Below are positions 1 to 6,015 of a stretch of 6,326 bases of DNA, in pieces. Position 1 is the first letter of the stretch. Every line of letters begins with the position of its first letter. Below the pieces are notes generated by a model. The model was not told where the DNA came from. It was given only the letters and a program-made list of their open reading frames with translations, and did not search any database. The position numbers and the translations under genes are program-made. The stretch comes from Modestobacter sp. (GTDB lineage Bacteria > Actinomycetota > Actinomycetes > Mycobacteriales > Geodermatophilaceae), in NCBI GenBank assembly GCA_025966175.1, contig JAOPVN010000443.1, positions 1 to 6,326 of the forward strand, given 5' to 3'.

Positions 1-8
1 CTGCTGCC

Positions 9-602
9 GTGGAACTGACCGGGTCCGCGGGTCTCGTAGGTGGTTACGGTCCTGACGTGCGTTGGCGACGAAAGCAGGCCCCCGGACCGCAGACCCCCGG
101 ACCGCAGACCCCCGGACCGCAGACCCCCGGACCGCAGACCCCCGAGCAGGACGACACCCAGGTGCTCCGCGACCTGAGGCGGGTGATCGACCGGTTCGGC
201 TGGGCGGTGCTGCACGGCGGTGGCGGTGCACCGGGCGACCCCCGCTGGTCCCACACCGCGGGCCTGACCGCCTTCGGGCACCCCGAGGTGATCGTGGTGG
301 GGCTGCCGTTCGAGGCCGGGGAGAAGTACCTGAACCTGGTGGGCGAGGCCGTCCGTGCGGGCGCCCGCTTCAGCCCCGGGGCGGCGACGACGGCGCTGAC
401 CGACGCCGACTCCCCCGTGGTCTTCCTCCAGGTGGAGGACACCACCCGGCTGTCCGTGGTCGAGCAGTTCTACGGATCCGTCGAGGCCCTGCAGCTGGTG
501 TGGCCGGACTCCACCGGGGCCCTCCCGTGGGAGGAGGGCCACCGGAACCCGCCGCAGGCCCAGCCGTTGCTCGGCCCCCGTCCGGGCGACCATGACGGCT
601 GA
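9..602 (+). CDS. DUF4262 domain protein with Pro-rich repeat N-terminus; start uncertain
   Basis: Function unknown. Residues about 48-176 match my memory of the DUF4262 family: a start like RRVIDRFGWAVLHGG (57-71), then HTAGLTAFGHPEVIVVGLP (82-100), the block VRAGARFSP (115-123), and the closing LQLVWPDSTGALPWEEG (161-177). The domain is cytosolic in appearance, with no signal peptide or membrane segment. Ahead of it, residues 25-44 are four PGPQT repeats, likely a flexible linker. The listed start is a GTG at base 9, but the frame is open to the window edge, so the true start may lie further left. In-frame GTG codons at 57, 162 and 183 are alternatives; a start at 162 would leave the repeat outside the protein. 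The gene stands alone on the plus strand and converges on the minus-strand cluster. Domain call is fairly sure; start is not. Confidence 0.8.
   Translation: MELTGSAGLVGGYGPDVRWRRKQAPGPQTPGPQTPGPQTPGPQTPEQDDTQVLRDLRRVIDRFGWAVLHGGGGAPGDPRWSHTAGLTAFGHPEVIVVGLPFEAGEKYLNLVGEAVRAGARFSPGAATTALTDADSPVVFLQVEDTTRLSVVEQFYGSVEALQLVWPDSTGALPWEEGHRNPPQAQPLLGPRPGDHDG
79..144. repeat. 15-bp tandem repeat, four exact copies plus a partial fifth
   Basis: The unit cccccggaccgcaga occurs four times without a mismatch at 79-93, 94-108, 109-123 and 124-138, followed by cccccg at 139-144. Fifteen bases are five codons, so copy-number change would add or remove whole PGPQT units of the DUF4262 protein without shifting its frame. 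Exact identity implies recent expansion by replication slippage. Confidence 0.97.
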
Positions 603-891
603 GCACGACCCGACGAGGATCAGCAGCAAGCCCTCCACGTAGAGCCACACCTCCGCCGGCGGCGCGGCACCGAACCGGCACAGGGCCTGAGAGACCCTGT
701 GCCGTGCGCGGGCCTCGCGCTCCCCGTCGGTCCAGCGGTCCTCATCCGTCAGCGGCGGCGGGGCCACCGGGGGAAGGGTCGCCCAGACCGCGGCTCGCTC
801 GTCTTCGGTGAGCCGCACCAACAGCCGGCAGCGCGCCGACGTCGTCCTCTCGCAAGGCGTGCACGAGTCGGTCGACGTCCACGGTGGCCAT
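603..891 (-). pseudogene. Frameshifted gene remnant, unknown family
   Basis: An ATG at 891, 16 bases after the sigma factor stop, opens a frame starting MATVDVDRLVHALREDD that ends at a TGA at 742-744 after 49 residues. After about residue 21 this frame stops looking like protein, while the next frame (codons starting at 827, 824 and so on) reads RLLVRLTEDERAAVWATLPP and continues with about 90% G or C at third positions. Removing one base at 827-828 joins them into ...DDVGAL-RLLVRLTEDER..., about 96 residues to base 603, including a hydrophobic stretch (LYVEGLLLILVG) that could be a buried helix or membrane segment. The second frame then has no stop through the antisense of DUF4262 to the window edge, so the natural 3' end appears lost. 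No clear ribosome binding site is seen. I do not recognise the family. A sequencing error or programmed shift is possible instead of decay; the 3' boundary is arbitrary. Confidence 0.6.
676..704. repeat. Perfect 10-bp inverted repeat (hairpin)
   Basis: Arms cggcacaggg (676-685) and ccctgtgccg (695-704) are perfectly complementary around a 9-base loop. It lies 74 bases past the DUF4262 stop and inside the minus-strand gene remnant. There is no T-run on either side, so it is not a canonical intrinsic terminator, but it could stop or protect the DUF4262 transcript. It may also be a by-product of coding sequence. Confidence 0.6.
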
Positions 892-907
892 GTGGGTCAG
901 GCGGGCG

Positions 908-1702
908 TCACGCGATGTCGGCGAGCTTGCCGCGCAGGTGCAGGACCGCCTTGGTGTGCAGCTGGCAGATCCGGCTCTCGGTCACCCCGAGGACCCGGCC
1001 GATGTCGGCCAGGGTGAGCCCCTCGAAGTAGTAGAGGCTGACGACGACCTTCTCCCGCTCGGGGAGCTGCTCGACGGCACGAGCCAGCAGCTGCCGGGCC
1101 TCACCATGCTCGGCCATCGCCTGCGGGTCCAGCGCGCTGGTGTCCCTCAAGGTGTCGACCAGCCGCGGGGCGGAGCCGTCGTCGTCGACCAGCAGCTCGT
1201 CGAGGGCGACGACGTTGACCAGGGACAGCTGGCCGAGGAACTTGCGGATCTCCTCGACGTCCATGTCCATCTCGTCGGCGATCTCCTCGTCGGTCGGACT
1301 GCGCTGGAGCTTGGCCTCCAGGGCAGCGACCGTGCGCTCGAACTGCCGCGCCTTCATCCGCACCGAGCGCGGGATCCAGTCGGTCGAGCGGAGCTCGTCG
1401 ATGATCGCGCCACGGATCCGGGACATCGCGTAGCTCTCGAACTTGATCTCGCGCGACGGCTCGAACCGGGTGATCGCGTCGATCAGCCCGAAGGTGCCGT
1501 AGGAGACCAGGTCAGCCTGCTCGACGTGCGCGGGCAGACCGCTGCCGACCCGGCCGGCGACGTACTTGACCAGCGGCGCGTAGTGCAGGATCAGGCGGTC
1601 TCGCAGACCGTTGTCCCGGTCCACGACGTAGCGCGCCCACAGGCCGGCGATGAACGTATCGGGATCCTCGCTGGTGACCTGGTGCACCGTCGCCTCAGTC
1701 AC
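908..1702 (-). CDS. whiG: RNA polymerase sigma factor, WhiG/FliA family
   Basis: Sigma-70 factor of the sigma-28 type, which directs RNA polymerase to sporulation genes (WhiG in Streptomyces) or flagellar genes (FliA in motile bacteria). With the GTG at 1702 it has 264 residues. Region 2 (about 30-106) contains ILHYAPLVKYVAGRV and the stretch FGLIDAITRFEPSREIKFE; region 3 begins at DWIPRSVRMKAR (108-119); region 4 (about 212-260) contains LPEREKVVVSLYYFEG and the helix-turn-helix LTLADIGRVLGVTESRICQ. From memory these are very close to Streptomyces WhiG (280 residues). A GTG at 1708 would add two residues, but GGGGGAG at 1714-1708 sits 5 bases before the 1702 GTG, which favours 1702. It lies 49 bases after xerC on the same strand and may share its transcript. 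Whether it controls spores, flagella or both cannot be told here. WhiG in Streptomyces is held by the c-di-GMP-dependent anti-sigma RsiG; no such gene is in this window. Confidence 0.93.
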   Translation of the reverse strand: MTEATVHQVTSEDPDTFIAGLWARYVVDRDNGLRDRLILHYAPLVKYVAGRVGSGLPAHVEQADLVSYGTFGLIDAITRFEPSREIKFESYAMSRIRGAIIDELRSTDWIPRSVRMKARQFERTVAALEAKLQRSPTDEEIADEMDMDVEEIRKFLGQLSLVNVVALDELLVDDDGSAPRLVDTLRDTSALDPQAMAEHGEARQLLARAVEQLPEREKVVVSLYYFEGLTLADIGRVLGVTESRICQLHTKAVLHLRGKLADIA

Positions 1703-1755
1703 GTGCACTCCCCCGCTCGATGTCCAACACCATGTGCTCCAAGAAGGCCCCTCAT
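1699..1755 (-). CDS. Possible 18-residue coupling ORF between xerC and sigma factor
   Basis: An ATG at 1755-1753 overlaps the xerC stop as ATGA. The frame MRGLLGAHGVGHRAGECT ends in a TGA at 1701-1699 that overlaps the sigma factor GTG as GTGA. It therefore spans the whole intergenic gap, and ribosomes leaving xerC could be passed to the sigma factor start. Against a conserved peptide, 10 of 18 codons end in A or T (CTT CTT GGA GCA CAT and so on), unlike the neighbours. It may be chance, or it may matter only as a translated spacer. Confidence 0.25.
   Translation of the reverse strand: MRGLLGAHGVGHRAGECT
1708..1714 (-). promoter_or_regulatory. Ribosome binding site of the sigma factor gene
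   Basis: GGGGGAG on the minus strand, followed by a 5-base spacer TGCAC and the GTG at 1702-1700. It is the clearest Shine-Dalgarno-like sequence in the window. It decides between two in-frame GTG codons, since the one at 1708 would overlap it. Confidence 0.6.
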
Positions 1756-2711
1756 GCTCGCGGGTGGGCCCGGGCGTGCACCGCCCGTAACCGCTCGACG
1801 GTCACGTGCGTGTAGATCTGCGTCGTCGCGAGGCTAGCGTGACCCAGGAGTTCCTGAACGCTGCGGAGGTCGGCGCCGCCTTCCAGGACGTGGGTGGCGG
1901 CGGAGTGCCGCAGCCCGTGCGGCCCGACGTCGGGGACCCCGGGCGCGGCAGCGACCGCTGCGTGCACCACCCGGCGGGCCTCCCGTGCGTCCAGCCGACC
2001 ACCACGGACGCCGAGCAGGAGGGCGGCGCCGCTGGTCGCGGTGGCCAGCACCGGGCGGCCACGGGTCAGCCAGTCCTCCAGGGCCGCGGCTGCCGGCGCG
2101 CCGAAGGGCACGCTGCGCTCCTTGCGGCCCTTGCCGAACACCCGCAGCAGCCGGCGGCCCCGGTCGACGTCGTCGACGTCGAGCCCGACGAGCTCGCCGA
2201 CGCGCACTCCACTGGCGTAGAGCAGCTCGACGACCAGCACGTTGCGCAATCGCAGCGCGGTGTCGGCCGGCTGCTCCTCCTCGGCCGGCGGCTGACCCGC
2301 CTGCTCGAGCACGGCACGCGCCTGGTCGGCACCGAGCACGCCCGGCAGCGTCCGGTGTGCCCGCGGGCTGGACAGGCGCAGCCCGACGTCCTCGGCGACC
2401 TGGCCGGTGCGGCGCAGGTGCGAGGTGAAGGAGCGGGCCGAGGCGGCGCGGCGGGCGGTCGTCGACCGGCTGTCGCCGCGGGCGCGACCTTGCGCGAGCC
2501 AGCTCCGCAGGGTGGCCAGGTCCAGCGCGGCGACGGTGGTCCCGCTGCGCCGGACGAGGTGGTCCAGCAGCGAGACGACGTCACCGACGTAAGCCCGAAC
2601 GGTGTGCTCCGAGAGGTCCCGCTGCAGTCGCAGGTGCTCCTCCCAGCCATCCAGGGACTCGGCCAGCGCCGGCGGCAGCGCCGCGCGCAGCTCAGCGCTC
2701 CCGGTGGCCAT
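1752..2711 (-). CDS. xerC: Tyrosine site-specific recombinase XerC
   Basis: Cytosolic DNA strand-exchange enzyme which, with XerD, resolves chromosome dimers at the dif site near the terminus. It has 319 residues, slightly above the usual 300. The N-terminal helical core-binding domain is about residues 18-105 (LSEHTVRAYVGDV), and the catalytic domain about 120-312. The catalytic set is complete: R170 in ASGVRVGEL, K194 in FGKGRKER, H265 and R268 in PHGLRHSAATH, H291 in LLGHASLATT, and nucleophile Y300 in QIYTHV. A short acidic loop at 139-150 (GQPPAEEEQPAD) lies between the domains. The ATG at 2711 gives the expected N-terminus but has only a weak ribosome binding site. It follows dprA by 89 bases, and the same dprA-xerC order is known from other Actinomycetota, although M. 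tuberculosis has a gene between them. The family call is firm. XerC rather than another tyrosine recombinase rests on this synteny and length. Confidence 0.93.
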   Translation of the reverse strand: MATGSAELRAALPPALAESLDGWEEHLRLQRDLSEHTVRAYVGDVVSLLDHLVRRSGTTVAALDLATLRSWLAQGRARGDSRSTTARRAASARSFTSHLRRTGQVAEDVGLRLSSPRAHRTLPGVLGADQARAVLEQAGQPPAEEEQPADTALRLRNVLVVELLYASGVRVGELVGLDVDDVDRGRRLLRVFGKGRKERSVPFGAPAAAALEDWLTRGRPVLATATSGAALLLGVRGGRLDAREARRVVHAAVAAAPGVPDVGPHGLRHSAATHVLEGGADLRSVQELLGHASLATTQIYTHVTVERLRAVHARAHPRA

Positions 2712-2800
2712 GGGCGCAGCGTCCGTCGGTGGGCGCTGTGGGTCAACCTGCCGCGCCGCAACCGGTGGGGCGCAACTCCCCTGCCGGCGCAGTCAGGGGG

Positions 2801-3985
2801 TCACCGGGCCCCTCTCGTGACCCGCCACCCGGTGCCGGTCCACTCGACCAGGTCGGCCAGCTCCAGCGCCGGCAGGACGCGGAGCACGTCGACCACCTCG
2901 CAGCCGGCGACCGCGGCCAGCCGCTCGGGCGGGGCACCGGCGCGGACCGGGCAGGCGTCCAGCACCCGGCGCGCGACGTCGGACAGCGAGTCGCGGGGCG
3001 TCGCCGGCCGTTCCGCGGGACCGGCCAGGTCCTCGCCCAGCCGGCCCACCTGCTCGACCACCTCGGCCGCCGAGGTCACCAGCACCGCGCCCCGCTCGGT
3101 GTTCCGCAGCAGCTCGTGACACCCCACGCTCATCGCCGAGGTCACGGGCCCGGGCACGGCCATCACCTCCTTGCCCAGGTCCCGCGCCCGGTTCGCGGTC
3201 GCCTGGGCCCCCGATCGCGCGGCGGCCTCCACGACCACCGTGCCCCGGGACAGTGCGGCGATCAGCCGGTTGCGCACCAGGAACCGATGCCGCAGCGCCG
3301 CGCAGCCCGGCGGCCACTCACTGACCAGCAGCCCGTCGTCCAGCACCCGGGCGAACAGGGTCGAGTGGGCGCTGGGGTAGGCGCGGTCGACCCCGCACGC
3401 GAGCACGACGACGGTCGGCGCACCGGCGGCGAGCGCCCCCCGGTGGGCCGCCGCGTCGATCCCGAACGCGCCTCCGGAGACCGTCGTCCAGCCGCGCTCC
3501 CCCAGCCCGTGGGCGAGTTCGGCAGCGACGTGCTCGCCGTACGCCGTGGACGCCCGCGAGCCCACCAGTGCCACGGACCGGTCGACCAGGTCGCCCAGCG
3601 CCCGGCTCCCCCGCACCCACAACGCCAGCGGCGGCACCAGGGCCACCGTGCGGTCCGGCTTCCGACCAGCCACCGCGCCCACACCGGCAGCCGCCAGGTC
3701 GAGGCAGTGCAACGGCACCGTCGGCCACTCGGCGTCCTCGGGCACCACCAGCCGCGCGCCGCACCGGTCGGCCCGGCTCAGGTCCTCCGCACTGCTGTCC
3801 TCCCCGGCCCGCGCCCCGGCCAGCGCCTGCACCTCTGCCGGCGCAGCACCCGCGCGGACTGCCTCCGCCGCCGCCACCGGCCCGACCCGCTCGACGAACC
3901 GCCACACGGCGATCGAGCCCGGCTCGACGGTCCGGGACAGCCACGCACGAGCGCGCCGCACCGCCGGGTCCACCGCCGCGCTCAT
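2801..3985 (-). CDS. dprA: DNA processing protein DprA (Smf)
   Basis: DprA binds incoming single-stranded DNA during natural transformation and loads RecA onto it; it is also widespread in bacteria not known to be competent. It has 394 residues. An N-terminal helical region (about 1-95) precedes the Rossmann-type DprA core (about 100-312), with VPPLALWVRGS (117-127), VALVGSRASTAYG (138-150), VSGGAFGIDAAAHRGAL (169-185), ACGVDRAYPSAH (196-207), LVSEWPPG (220-227), RFLVRNRLIAALS (234-246), GAQATANRARDLGKEV (259-274) and VPGPVTSAMSVGCHELLR (277-294). After a Pro-rich linker, a winged-helix domain occupies about 335-390. The ATG at 3985 overlaps the yifB stop as ATGA, indicating translational coupling. 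The stop at 2801 lies in a 7-bp inverted repeat (2798-2804 and 2817-2823). No key motif is missing. Confidence 0.96.
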   Translation of the reverse strand: MSAAVDPAVRRARAWLSRTVEPGSIAVWRFVERVGPVAAAEAVRAGAAPAEVQALAGARAGEDSSAEDLSRADRCGARLVVPEDAEWPTVPLHCLDLAAAGVGAVAGRKPDRTVALVPPLALWVRGSRALGDLVDRSVALVGSRASTAYGEHVAAELAHGLGERGWTTVSGGAFGIDAAAHRGALAAGAPTVVVLACGVDRAYPSAHSTLFARVLDDGLLVSEWPPGCAALRHRFLVRNRLIAALSRGTVVVEAAARSGAQATANRARDLGKEVMAVPGPVTSAMSVGCHELLRNTERGAVLVTSAAEVVEQVGRLGEDLAGPAERPATPRDSLSDVARRVLDACPVRAGAPPERLAAVAGCEVVDVLRVLPALELADLVEWTGTGWRVTRGAR

Positions 3986-5502
3986 GCCGCGACCCGCTGC
4001 AGCCGCATGCCCAGGGCCTCGGCGACCTGGTCAGGGCCCGGCGTCGAGAACCCGGCGAGGTCGGCCAGGGTCCAGGCGACCCGGAGGACCCGGTCGAAGC
4101 CGCGTACCGACAGCGCCCCACGCTCCAGCGCACGCTCGGCCAGAGCCAGCGAGCTGCGGGCCACCGGCCACCGCTCGCGCAGCAGCCGCCCTGGGACCTG
4201 GCTGTTGAGCGACAACCCGGTGCCGGCCATCCGCTCGGCCGCCGCGGCCCGTGCCGCCTGCACCCGCTCGGCCACGGCTGCGGTGGACTCGGGCGCCCCC
4301 AGGCCATCCAGCCACGCGGCCCGGGTGACTGGCGGGAGCGTGACGCGCAGGTCGATCCGGTCCAGCAGCGGCCCGGACAGCCGCGACTGGTAGCGCCGCC
4401 GTTCCAGCGCGCTGCAGGTGCAGGCCGTGTCGCCGGCGGCGCTGGCACACGGACAGGGGTTGGCGGCCAGCACCAGTTGCGCTCGACACGGGAAGGTCGC
4501 CGAGCCGTTCGCCCGGTGGATCGTCACCGATCCCCGCTCCAGCGGCTGGCGGAGCGTGTCCAGCACCGCCCGCGGGAACTCGGGAGCCTCGTCCAGGAAG
4601 AGCACCCCGCGGTGGGCCCGGCACAGCGCGCCGGGGCGGATCTGCCCAGATCCGCCCCCGACGAGGGCGGCCATCGTGGCCGAGTGGTGCGGCGCCTCGA
4701 AGGTCGGGCGGGTCACCAGCGGCGCCCCCGGCGGCAGCGTGCCGGCGATCGAGGCGATGGCGGTGACCTCGAGGGCGGCCTGCTCGTCCAGCGGGGGCAA
4801 CAGCCCCGGCAGCCGTTCGGCCAGCATCGTCTTGCCGGCTCCCGGCGGGCCGCTGAGGAAGAGGTGGTGGCCACCGGCCGCGGCGACCTCCACCGCTCGC
4901 CGGCCGGCCGCCTGGCCCACCACGTCGGCGAGGTCCGGCCCCGGGGGCACCGGTACCGCCGCCGTCCGGGCGTGCGCCGGGAGGGACGCCTTGCCGGCGA
5001 GGTGGGCGACGACCTGGCCCAGGGTCGCGGCGGCGAGCACCTCGACGCCCTCGACGAGGCCGGCCTCGTCGGCGTTGTCCTGGGGCACGACCACCTGCCG
5101 GTGACCGGCCCGGGCGGCGGCCAGCACCGCGGGCAGGACGCCCCGCACCGCCCGCAGGGAGCCGTCCAGGCCCAGTTCGCCGAGCAGCACCAGGTCCTGG
5201 ACGCTGGCCACCGGCAGCACCTTCGCACCGGCCAGCACAGCCACGGCCAGGGCCAGGTCGAAGCCGCTGCCCTGCTTGGGCATGGCGGCGGGCGAGAGCC
5301 CGATGGTCACCCGGCGCAGCGGGAAGTCGTGTCCGGTGTTCACCACCGCGGCCCGCACCCTGTCCACCGACTGCCGCACCACCGCGTCGGGCAGCCCGAC
5401 GAGCACGACCGTCGGCACCCCGGCGGCCAGGTCCACCTCGACCTCGACCATCGCACCCTGCACGCCGACCAGTCCGACCGACCACGTCCGGGCGAGCGCC
5501 AT
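3982..5502 (-). CDS. YifB/ComM family Mg-chelatase-like AAA+ ATPase
   Basis: Relative of ComM, which in Gram-negative competent bacteria is a hexameric helicase that promotes branch migration during integration of transforming DNA. It has 506 residues, the normal length. The N-terminal Lon-protease-like fold holds VLVGLPDAVVRQSVDRVRAA (33-52) and IGLSPAAMPKQGSGFDLALA (67-86). The AAA+ domain has Walker A GPPGAGKT (218-225), Walker B VLFLDEAPEF (300-309), the sensor/cysteine stretch NPCPC...CTC with C350, C352, C361 and C363, and SGPLLDRIDL (376-385) carrying the likely arginine finger. The C-terminal Mg-chelatase subunit ChlI-like domain (about 405-502) includes LSLNSQVPGRLL and LSVRGFDRVLRVAWTLADL. 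The ATG at 5502 shares its A with the yraN stop (TGATG), so translation is probably coupled on both sides. Its place before dprA fits a recombination role, although transformation is not shown for this organism. Confidence 0.95.
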   Translation of the reverse strand: MALARTWSVGLVGVQGAMVEVEVDLAAGVPTVVLVGLPDAVVRQSVDRVRAAVVNTGHDFPLRRVTIGLSPAAMPKQGSGFDLALAVAVLAGAKVLPVASVQDLVLLGELGLDGSLRAVRGVLPAVLAAARAGHRQVVVPQDNADEAGLVEGVEVLAAATLGQVVAHLAGKASLPAHARTAAVPVPPGPDLADVVGQAAGRRAVEVAAAGGHHLFLSGPPGAGKTMLAERLPGLLPPLDEQAALEVTAIASIAGTLPPGAPLVTRPTFEAPHHSATMAALVGGGSGQIRPGALCRAHRGVLFLDEAPEFPRAVLDTLRQPLERGSVTIHRANGSATFPCRAQLVLAANPCPCASAAGDTACTCSALERRRYQSRLSGPLLDRIDLRVTLPPVTRAAWLDGLGAPESTAAVAERVQAARAAAAERMAGTGLSLNSQVPGRLLRERWPVARSSLALAERALERGALSVRGFDRVLRVAWTLADLAGFSTPGPDQVAEALGMRLQRVAA

Positions 5503-5924
5503 CAGAACGCGTTCCGCAGGTGGGTCACGCGGGCCGGCCCCGAGGCCGGGACGTGCACACCGACGACGTCGAACCGGAGATCGGGAGCGTGCTGGTCGTG
5601 GGCCGCCAGCCAGGCCCTGGCCAACACCCGCAGTCGACGCCGTTTGGCGCGGGTGACCGCCTCCGCGGGGTGCCCGAAACCGGTGCCCGTCCGGGTCTTC
5701 ACCTCGCAGAAGACCAGGGCGTCGCCGTCCCGGGCCACGACGTCGAGCTCACCGTCGCGGCACCGCCAGTTGCGGTCGAGCACCTGCAGGCCGGCATCGG
5801 TCAGCAGCCTGACGGCGACCCGTTCGCCGTAGGCGCCGATCGCAGCACGGTTGTCCGGCGGGGGGTCCTGGGAAGTCGACACCCGTCGACCGTGACGCCC
5901 GGCAAGCACGCCCACCAGCGCCAC
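5502..5924 (-). CDS. YraN (UPF0102) family, predicted nuclease fold
   Basis: Small protein of the YraN/UPF0102 family, of unknown role, predicted by family knowledge to have a restriction-endonuclease-like PD-(D/E)xK fold. It has 140 residues from the GTG at 5924. The conserved part starts near residue 28 (IGAYGERVAVRLL) and contains NWRCRDGELDVVARD (52-66) with E59 and D61, FCEVKTRTGTGFG (72-84) with E74 and K76 forming the ExK half of the site, and FDVVGVHV (118-125). The candidate catalytic residues are thus present. No good ribosome binding site precedes 5924; in-frame GTG codons at 5909 and 5882 would remove only the unconserved N-terminus. It is first in the tightly coupled run with yifB and dprA, which suggests DNA processing, but this is inference from context. 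Confidence 0.9.
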   Translation of the reverse strand: MALVGVLAGRHGRRVSTSQDPPPDNRAAIGAYGERVAVRLLTDAGLQVLDRNWRCRDGELDVVARDGDALVFCEVKTRTGTGFGHPAEAVTRAKRRRLRVLARAWLAAHDQHAPDLRFDVVGVHVPASGPARVTHLRNAF

Positions 5925-5932
5925 GGCGTGGT

Positions 5933-5960
5933 TGTGGACGAAGCGCCTGGCTGTGGACAG
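5933..5960 (-). promoter_or_regulatory. Two DnaA-box-like sequences upstream of yraN
   Basis: On the minus strand CTGTCCACA (5960-5952) and TCGTCCACA (5941-5933) lie in the same orientation, 19 bases apart. Both fit the high-GC actinobacterial DnaA-box consensus, TTGTCCACA and close variants, as I remember it from Streptomyces. I noticed no other TCCACA in the window. The site is 8 bases before the annotated yraN GTG, so bound DnaA could repress or time this transcription unit. Binding is inferred from sequence alone. Confidence 0.35.
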
Positions 5961-5997
5961 CGGCCGGCCAGGCGGTGTCAGGCCCGGTCAGCCTGGC
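5944..5997. repeat. Three complementary arms forming mutually exclusive hairpins
   Basis: cgcctggc (5944-5951) is fully complementary to gccaggcg (5967-5974), an 8-bp stem with a 15-base loop. The middle arm gccaggc (5967-5973) is equally complementary to gcctggc (5991-5997), a 7-bp stem with a 17-base loop. Only one can form at a time. It fills most of the DUF2469-yraN spacer and overlaps one DnaA-box-like sequence. No T-run follows, so it is not a standard terminator. Confidence 0.5.
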
Positions 5998-6015
5998 ATC
6001 GTGACGAGGAGCCGA

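Noticed and set aside
1..600. Minus-strand frame open from the gene remnant through DUF4262 to the left edge, as a real long gene
   Set aside because: It is the codon-aligned reverse of DUF4262, whose motifs are clear. Lack of stops reflects the rarity of TCA, TTA and CTA codons in the sense gene.
884..1837. 317-codon plus-strand frame opposite the sigma factor
   Set aside because: It mirrors the sigma factor codons and has no recognisable domain, while regions 2, 3 and 4 are intact on the minus strand.
2163..2182. GTCGAC-rich direct repeat inside xerC
   Set aside because: It is explained by the coding of alternating Asp and Val residues (LDVDDVDRG) in the recombinase domain.
2741..2746. 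TTGACC as a -35 element for xerC
   Set aside because: No convincing -10 element follows at 16-19 bases; only GACGCT is present, so a promoter cannot be supported.
2798..2823. 7-bp inverted repeat around the dprA stop as a terminator
   Set aside because: Short arms, a 12-base loop and no T-run; at this GC content it is within chance, and xerC follows on the same strand.
2729..4393. 554-codon plus-strand open frame opposite dprA and yifB
   Set aside because: The opposite strand carries full DprA and YifB motifs; this frame has only low-complexity residues.
3568..5832. 754-codon plus-strand open frame
   Set aside because: It is antisense to yraN, yifB and dprA, is dominated by Arg, Pro, Ala and Gly, and shows no family motif. 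Long antisense frames are expected at this GC content.
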